This document shows positions 6,102-10,043 of a DNA stretch of 10,043 nt, piece by piece (positions within the stretch are counted from its first letter, which is position 1; each line of letters starts with the position of its first letter). Made by a program: the position numbers and the translations under genes. Source of the DNA: an uncultured Azospirillum sp. (GTDB lineage: Bacteria; Pseudomonadota; Alphaproteobacteria; RF32; CAG-239); contig CABUAP010000034.1 in the NCBI GenBank assembly GCA_902489675.1, positions 1-10,043 on the forward strand, written 5' to 3'. The notes beneath the pieces are model-generated. The model made no database searches. It was not told the DNA's origin and saw only the letters and a program-made list of their open reading frames with translations.

Positions 6102-7341
6102 AACGCAGCGCCTCCACCGGATCCATTTTTGCAGCCCGATAGGCCGGATAAATTGTTGCCAAAAACGAGAGCAGCAAAGCAATCAGAACAATTGCCGCAA
6201 CTTCCGTGTAATCTATTTTGGCCGGCAGTTGGGACAAAAAGTAAATTTCGGCCGAAAACAGTTCCCGTCCCGACAAATCCTGCAACAGCTGCCGGATCGC
6301 CTCAATATTGTTGCAAAACAAAATGCCAAGTACCAGTCCGAGTGCGGTGCCGACCACGCCGATAAAAGCGCCGTCCATGAAGAAAATGCGCATAATCATG
6401 CCCTTGGTCGCTCCCATCGTACGCAGTACCGCCACGTCGCGTCCCTTGTCTTTAACCAGCATAATCAGCCCGGTAATGATATTAAAAGCGGCTACCAGTA
6501 TAATCAGTGTCAAAATCAAAAACATCACGTTGCGTTCGACGTCAATAGCGTTAAAAAAGGCGGAATTGGACTGCCGCCAGTCAAAAATATAAGTGCCGGG
6601 TTCAACGTTTTTCTCAATCGCGGTACGGGTTTCTTTGAGCTTATTTTCATCTTTCAAGGTAACGTCGATATTGGTTACGGCATCGCCGGTACCGAAAAAG
6701 GTTTGAGCCGTATCAAGCGGCATAAATATAAAGTTGGAGTCGTATTCAAACATTCCCAGTTCAAAAGTTCCGGCAATGCGGTAGGATTTCATCCGCGGCA
6801 CGGTGCCGAAAGCGGTAATTTTGCCGTTGGGCGAGATGAGTGTGATTTCATCGCCCGGGATCAACCCCATTTTGAGCGCCAGCCGATAGCCGATAATTAC
6901 GTTGTTGCCTTCAAATTTTGCCATGTCAACGCCGAGCATTCCGTTTTTCAGCGTTTCTTTATTCAGGATATCTTCTTTGCGCATTCCGCGGATCATGGCG
7001 CCTTCTGCCGCTCGGCCGGAAGAAGCGAGCAGCTGCTTTTCGATCATCGGAAAAACACTTTTGACATTGTCGAATTTTTCGATTTCGGCGACAGCCTGCT
7101 TATAATTGTTGAACGGCTGTCCGCTGGTCGAAACAATGCCGATGTGGCCGCTGATCCCCAGTATGCGTGACAAAAGTTCGGCGCGAAAACCGTTCATGAC
7201 CGACATGACGATGATCAGGGTAGCAACGCCCAAAGCAATGCCGGTAAATGCAAAACCGGTAATGACGGAAATAAAGCCTTCTTTGCGTTTGGCGCGAAGA
7301 TAGCGGCGAGCCAAAAGCCTTTCAAACTGGTTAAAAATCAT
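6094..7341 (-). CDS. lolC: LolC/LolE-family lipoprotein-releasing permease
   Basis: This 415-residue inner-membrane permease of the FtsX/LolCE family partners with LolD to extract outer-membrane-bound lipoproteins. The layout is the family's: one N-terminal membrane helix (about 24-48), a large periplasmic domain (about 50-270), then three helices (about 272-296, 322-345, 380-400). Diagnostic stretches are S-V-M-N-G-F-R-A-E-L-L-S-R-I-L-G-I after helix 1, K-D-K-G-R-D-V-A-V-L-R-T-M-G-A between helices 2 and 3, and the C-terminal P-A-Y-R-A-A-K-M-D-P-V-E-A-L-R-Y-E. AGGAG lies 7 bases before the ATG. Only one permease gene is seen. Many bacteria outside the gammaproteobacteria have one LolC/E-like (LolF-type) protein acting as a homodimer, so the symbol could equally be lolE or lolF. 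Alphaproteobacterial copies often lie in proS-lolC-lolD-dnaE; neither flank gene is here. Confidence 0.9.
   Translation of the reverse strand: MIFNQFERLLARRYLRAKRKEGFISVITGFAFTGIALGVATLIIVMSVMNGFRAELLSRILGISGHIGIVSTSGQPFNNYKQAVAEIEKFDNVKSVFPMIEKQLLASSGRAAEGAMIRGMRKEDILNKETLKNGMLGVDMAKFEGNNVIIGYRLALKMGLIPGDEITLISPNGKITAFGTVPRMKSYRIAGTFELGMFEYDSNFIFMPLDTAQTFFGTGDAVTNIDVTLKDENKLKETRTAIEKNVEPGTYIFDWRQSNSAFFNAIDVERNVMFLILTLIILVAAFNIITGLIMLVKDKGRDVAVLRTMGATKGMIMRIFFMDGAFIGVVGTALGLVLGILFCNNIEAIRQLLQDLSGRELFSAEIYFLSQLPAKIDYTEVAAIVLIALLLSFLATIYPAYRAAKMDPVEALRYE
6111..6115 (-). promoter_or_regulatory. Ribosome binding site that fixes the lolD start
   Basis: GGAGG on the minus strand lies 9 bases before the ATG at 6101, inside the last codons of the permease gene. 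It favours the 241-residue LolD over the longer frame from 6182. Confidence 0.8.
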
Positions 7342-7366
7342 AAAAAAACTCCTCTTATTGCACTAG

Positions 7367-7395
7367 GTTATATCGCGCAAGGCGCCAAATTGCAA
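7367..7395 (-). promoter_or_regulatory. Predicted sigma70-like promoter for lolC-lolD
   Basis: On the minus strand TTGCAA (7390-7395), 17 bases, then TATAAC (7367-7372) gives a near-consensus promoter. Transcription would begin near 7360, about 20 bases before the lolC ATG, leaving just room for the AGGAG ribosome site at 7349-7353. Confidence 0.6.
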
Positions 7396-7436
7396 TATAA
7401 ATTGCGGATTTTCCCGAAAAATGATGGAAAAAAAGC

Positions 7437-7465
7437 TTGCCAAGCGAAGATTTATGATATATAAA
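7437..7465 (+). promoter_or_regulatory. Predicted sigma70-like promoter for the rpmI operon
   Basis: TTGCCA (7437-7442), 17 bases, then TATAAA (7460-7465). Transcription would begin near 7472 and leave a leader of about 80 bases before rpmI. The -35 box is only about 41 bases from the -35 box of the divergent lolC promoter. Confidence 0.6.
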
Positions 7466-7495
7466 CCAAAACGATTTTTGAGATGCACGGGCGAT

Positions 7496-7505
7496 AGGCA
7501 TGCCT
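7496..7505. promoter_or_regulatory. Palindrome in the rpmI leader
   Basis: AGGCATGCCT is a perfect 10-base palindrome, flanked by near-symmetric ATA and TTAT, between the predicted rpmI transcription start and the ribosome site. It could be a protein-binding site or part of a leader RNA structure used in ribosomal-protein feedback. No known L20 leader motif was recognised, and a chance palindrome is possible. Confidence 0.3.
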
Positions 7506-7552
7506 TATGTATCTTTCGTTAAACCCATCTAATTTATTAGAAAGGAAATAAA

Positions 7553-7750
7553 ATGCCCAAAATGAAAACCAAAAGTTCGGTTAAAAAGCGCTTTAGCGTA
7601 ACCGGCACCGGCAAGTTGAAAAGAAACTTCGCCAAAAAGAGACACTGTCTCTTCTGCAAAACCCAGAAGATGAAAAGACAAGCCAGAGGAACCACTTTGG
7701 TTGCCGAGTGCGATGTTCAGATCGTCAAACAGTTTTTACCGTATTTGTAG
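7553..7750 (+). CDS. rpmI: Large-subunit ribosomal protein bL35
   Basis: This 65-residue, strongly basic protein of the 50S subunit starts M-P-K-M-K-T-K-S-S-V-K-K-R-F and has the family's T-G-T-G-K-L-K-R block. The usual length is 64-67. The second half, K-K-R-H-C-L-F-C-K-T-Q-K and R-Q-A-R-G-T-T ending L-P-Y-L, follows the alphaproteobacterial form of bL35 (K-R-H-x-L-I ... I-R-Q-N-R-G-T ... W-L-P-Y). Odd: Cys32 and Cys35 form a C-x-x-C pair, with a third Cys at 53, where homologues I remember have no cysteines. AAAGGA lies 6 bases upstream of the ATG. It is the first gene of the operon; rplT follows after 12 bases. Confidence 0.95.
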   Translation: MPKMKTKSSVKKRFSVTGTGKLKRNFAKKRHCLFCKTQKMKRQARGTTLVAECDVQIVKQFLPYL

Positions 7751-7762
7751 GAGGATGTATAG

Positions 7763-8113
7763 ATGTCTCGTGTTAAAAGAGGTGTAACGGCTCGCCACAA
7801 AAAGATTTTCGCTATGGCGAAGGGCTATCGCGGTCGTTCAAAGAACGTTTTCAGAGTAGCTGTTGAAAAAGTCGAAAAGGCTTTGCAATATGCATACCGT
7901 GACAGAAGAGCAAAGAAGAGAAGCTTCCGCTCGCTGTGGATTCAAAGAATCGGCGCTGCTGCCAGACTCAATGAAATGACATACTCCCGATTTATGAACG
8001 GGCTCAACAAAGCAGGTATTGAGCTTGATCGTAAAGTACTGGCTGATATCGCATTAAAAGAGCCCGAGGCATTCGCCAAGTTAGTCGCTGAGGCTAAGGA
8101 CGCTTTGAAGTAA
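7763..8113 (+). CDS. rplT: Large-subunit ribosomal protein bL20
   Basis: This 116-residue rRNA-binding protein is needed early in 50S assembly; in several bacteria it also represses its own operon. Family hallmarks: M-S-R-V-K-R-G-V-T-A-R-H-K-K, A-K-G-Y-R-G-R-S-K-N, Q-Y-A-Y-R-D-R-R-A-K-K-R and L-W-I-Q-R-I-x-A-A-x-R, then Y-S-R-F-M-N-G-L and D-R-K-V-L-A-D-I-A. The basic N-terminal arm seems about two residues shorter than usual between G-V-T and H-K-K. Its ribosome site GGAGG (7750-7754) overlaps the last base of the rpmI stop codon and sits 8 bases before the ATG, so the two genes are translated in close succession. A hairpin terminator follows 25 bases after the stop. Confidence 0.96.
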   Translation: MSRVKRGVTARHKKIFAMAKGYRGRSKNVFRVAVEKVEKALQYAYRDRRAKKRSFRSLWIQRIGAAARLNEMTYSRFMNGLNKAGIELDRKVLADIALKEPEAFAKLVAEAKDALK

Positions 8114-8138
8114 TTTTTATAATGCGAAAAAAATAAAG

Positions 8139-8174
8139 AAGAGTCTGTCTCGCGCAAACGGGCAGACTCTTTTT
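8139..8174 (+). terminator. Strong hairpin plus U-run between rplT and pheS
   Basis: AAGAGTCTG (8139-8147) pairs perfectly with CAGACTCTT (8163-8171). Two more inner pairs (U-G and C-G) give an 11-base-pair stem with an 11-base loop, followed by a run of five T (8170-8174). This is a good intrinsic terminator. It ends only 20 bases before the pheS ATG, so pheS must be transcribed by read-through or from a promoter not recognised here. Confidence 0.85.
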
Positions 8175-8184
8175 ATTTGTGTAC

Positions 8185-8190
8185 GGGGAA
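8185..8190 (+). promoter_or_regulatory. Ribosome binding site that fixes the pheS start
   Basis: GGGGAA lies 4 bases before the ATG at 8195. It favours this ATG over the in-frame TTG at 8177, which lies directly after the terminator U-run, has no ribosome site and would add six residues. Confidence 0.7.
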
Positions 8191-8194
8191 AACA

Positions 8195-9298
8195 ATGGAA
8201 AATTTGCAAGATTTACAGGAAAAACTGCTGGCCGGCATCCGTTCGGCCGCCGGGCTGAAGGAGCTGGATGAACTCCGGGTGGCTGCTCTCGGCAAAAAAG
8301 GCTGCATTACCGAAAAAATGAAAACATTGGGGGCTTTGCCGCCGGAGGAAAAAATAGCGGCCGGTAAGGCGCTGAATCTGTTAAAAACAGCAGTGGAAGG
8401 GGCGATCGAAACCCGCAAGGGAGAGCTGGAAGCGCTTGAACTCAACCGACGTCTGGCTGAAGAAAGTATTGATGTAACCCTGCCGGTGCGGCCGGAAACA
8501 CAGGGACGGATTCACCCGGTGTCAAAAATTTATGAAGAAGTGGTCGCGATTTTCGGGCAAATGGGCTTTGAAGTTGCCGAAGGTCCGGACATTGAAGACC
8601 AGTTCCACAACTTCAATGCGCTCAACATGCCGGCCGACCATCCGGCGCGCCAGATGCAGGATACCTTCTACATTCCCAATCCAGACAGCGCGGATTTTGA
8701 CGACAGCTATGTCGTGCGCACCCATACTTCGCCGGTGCAGATCCGCACCATGGAAAATAAAAAGCCGCCGATTCGCATTATTGCCCCCGGCCGCACTTAC
8801 CGCAGCGATTACGACGCCACCCATACGCCGATGTTTCATCAGGTGGAGGGGTTGGTTATCGATAAGACCACGACCATGGCGCATTTAAAAGGCTGCCTCT
8901 ACGACTTTGTGCGTGCGTTTTTTGAAATCGACGACATCAGGGTGCGCTACCGTCCGTCCTATTTCCCCTTTACCGAACCTTCGGCGGAAATGGACATCGG
9001 CTGCAAAAAGAGCAAAGACGAGCTGAAAATCGGCGAGGGTGACGACTGGCTGGAAATTCTCGGCTGCGGCATGGTGCACCCGAAAGTGCTGGCTGCCGGC
9101 GGCATTGATCCCGACGAATATCAGGGGTTTGCCTTCGGCGTCGGCATCGACCGTCTGGCCATGCTGAAATACGGCATCCCCGACTTGCGCACGTTCTTTG
9201 AATCGGACCTGCGCTGGCTGAAACATTACGGTTTTGTACCTTTGGACGAGTCTTCAATGACCGGCGGACTGAGCAATAACGGAGGATTGGCACGATGA
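8195..9298 (+). CDS. pheS: Phenylalanyl-tRNA synthetase alpha subunit
   Basis: This 367-residue catalytic subunit of the alpha2-beta2 enzyme charges tRNA-Phe with phenylalanine in the cytoplasm. An N-terminal helical coiled-coil arm (about 1-90) for tRNA contact is followed by the class II core. Visible landmarks: M-G-F-E-V-A-E-G-P-D-I-E (123-134, motif 1 area), R-T-H-T-S-P-V-Q (175-182), motif 2 G-R-T-Y-R-S-D ... F-H-Q-V-E-G (199-219) and motif 3 G-F-A-F-G-V-G-I-D-R-L-A (311-322). The tail after W-L-K-H-Y-G-F includes G-G-L-S, as in alphaproteobacterial PheS; the E. coli protein (327 residues) lacks it. All class II signature positions look intact. The stop codon overlaps the pheT start (ATGA), so the two subunits are made by coupled translation. 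Confidence 0.97.
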   Translation: MENLQDLQEKLLAGIRSAAGLKELDELRVAALGKKGCITEKMKTLGALPPEEKIAAGKALNLLKTAVEGAIETRKGELEALELNRRLAEESIDVTLPVRPETQGRIHPVSKIYEEVVAIFGQMGFEVAEGPDIEDQFHNFNALNMPADHPARQMQDTFYIPNPDSADFDDSYVVRTHTSPVQIRTMENKKPPIRIIAPGRTYRSDYDATHTPMFHQVEGLVIDKTTTMAHLKGCLYDFVRAFFEIDDIRVRYRPSYFPFTEPSAEMDIGCKKSKDELKIGEGDDWLEILGCGMVHPKVLAAGGIDPDEYQGFAFGVGIDRLAMLKYGIPDLRTFFESDLRWLKHYGFVPLDESSMTGGLSNNGGLAR

Positions 9299-10043
9299 AA
9301 TTTACATTATCTTGGTTAAAAGAGCATCTGGATACAACAGCATCGGTGGATGAGATTGCCGAAACCCTGACCCGTATCGGGCTGGAGGTGGAAGAAGTGA
9401 TCAATCCCGCTGCAAACCTGAACGGTTTTGTTACCGCCAAAGTTGAGGAATGCGAAATGCATCCGGATTCTGACCATCTGCATTTGCTGAAAGTTAATAC
9501 CGGTCAAGAAATGCTGCAGGTTGTCTGCGGCGCACCGAATGTCGAAAAAGGTACAATCGGCATTTTTGCTCCGGTCGGCGTCGTCATTCCCTGCTATAAC
9601 GAAAAACTGACAGTCGGCAAAATCCGCGGTGTTGAAAGCTTCGGCATGCTGTGTTCGGAAAAAGAATTGTGCATCGGTGAAGATCACAACGGTATAATTT
9701 CGCTTTCAGCGGATACCCCGATCGGCAAGAAGGCGGCGGAAGTGATGAATATTGATCCGGTGTTTGAAATCTCAATTACTCCCAATCGGGCGGAATGTCT
9801 GGGTGTGCGCGGTGTTGCCCGCGATTTGGCGGCAGCCGGTCTGGGCAGCCTGAAACCGCTTGAGATCAAGAAGCCGGCGGCGCTTTTCGCTAATCCGATA
9901 GAGATCATCGTTGAAGACAAAGGCGCCTGTCCGGTTTATACCGGCCGCTACATCAGGGGCGTGAACAATAAGGCAGAAACTCCGAAATGGATGAAAGACC
10001 GGCTGGCGGCGATCGGGCTGCATTCCATTTCCCCGCTGGTGGA
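9295..10043 (+). CDS. pheT: Phenylalanyl-tRNA synthetase beta subunit (5' part only)
   Basis: The first 249 codons of the beta subunit are present; the full protein is usually about 800 residues, so about two thirds lies past the window edge. The start M-K-F-T-L-S-W-L-K-E-H-L is the family's standard opening. Residues about 40-150 form the OB-fold tRNA-binding domain, with E-x-H-P-D-S-D-H-L-H-L-L-K-V, V-C-G-A-P-N-V and I-R-G-V-E-S-F-G-M-L-C-S-E. I-T-P-N-R-A-E-C-L-G-V-R-G-V-A-R-D (161-177) leads into the B3/B4 region, which in the family carries the editing site against mischarged tyrosine. GGAGG lies 9 bases upstream, inside pheS. The gene starts on the A of the ATGA overlap. No frameshift or stop occurs in the part seen. 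Confidence 0.97.
   Translation, partial: MKFTLSWLKEHLDTTASVDEIAETLTRIGLEVEEVINPAANLNGFVTAKVEECEMHPDSDHLHLLKVNTGQEMLQVVCGAPNVEKGTIGIFAPVGVVIPCYNEKLTVGKIRGVESFGMLCSEKELCIGEDHNGIISLSADTPIGKKAAEVMNIDPVFEISITPNRAECLGVRGVARDLAAAGLGSLKPLEIKKPAALFANPIEIIVEDKGACPVYTGRYIRGVNNKAETPKWMKDRLAAIGLHSISPLV

Noticed and set aside
6102..6182. Longer LolD starting at 6182
   Set aside because: The 27 extra residues are unlike any LolD and lie within the permease coding region; GGAGG sits at the right distance from the ATG at 6101.
6091..7170. 359-codon plus-strand open frame antisense to lolC/E
   Set aside because: The minus strand encodes a clear 415-residue LolC/E with all family hallmarks. The antisense product resembles no family.
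7500..7532. Ten-codon frame M-P-Y-V-S-F-V-K-P-I in the rpmI leader as a possible leader peptide
   Set aside because: It contains one Phe, has no ribosome site at proper spacing and no following terminator hairpin.
8177..8194. TTG start giving PheS six more residues
   Set aside because: It lies directly after the terminator U-run and has no ribosome site; the ATG at 8195 has GGGGAA upstream and fits the usual PheS N-terminus.

Overview
The window looks like a chromosomal segment of a Gram-negative alphaproteobacterium, probably an uncultured host-associated or gut lineage. The group is inferred from three things: rpmI-rplT-pheS-pheT without infC or thrS in front, one LolC/E-type permease paired with LolD, and protein details that match alphaproteobacterial homologues as I recall them (bL35 ending in LPY-L, PheS ending in a WLKHYGF...GGLS tail). 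No mobile element, tRNA, rRNA or CRISPR array was seen.

Layout. Positions 1-5247 (minus strand) are one uninterrupted reading frame of 1749 codons that leaves the window without a stop. It encodes a giant exported protein: a Sec signal peptide, a small ankyrin-like module holding the only two cysteines, a tryptophan-led Ala/Gly hydrophobic segment, an eight-glycine linker, then about 45 beta-helix rungs of the type N-S-G-x-I ... Y-G-I-Y. It ends in a region resembling the stretch just before an autotransporter barrel. Positions 5376-7341 (minus) are a lolC/E-lolD operon with an 8-base gene overlap, for lipoprotein release from the inner membrane. Positions 7342-7552 hold two divergent sigma70-like promoters, one for lolC/E and one for rpmI. 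Positions 7553-10043 (plus) hold rpmI (bL35), rplT (bL20), a strong hairpin-plus-U-run terminator or attenuator, pheS, and the first 249 codons of pheT.

How the genes work together. The right half is translation housekeeping: two large-subunit proteins, then both subunits of phenylalanyl-tRNA synthetase with a 4-base pheS/pheT overlap. The middle is envelope biogenesis. The left gene is a surface-protein candidate and the most unusual part of the window. Its passenger has a nested repeat structure: single rungs of about 22 residues, a run of four gap-free 22-residue rungs, and four consecutive 106-136-residue supermodules. Its ankyrin-like, disulfide-capable N-terminal module before a possible membrane segment is not a standard type V secretion layout known to me.

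Limits: all family calls come from reading motifs, with no database search. The C-terminus and secretion class of the large protein lie outside the window. Promoters and terminators are sequence-based predictions.
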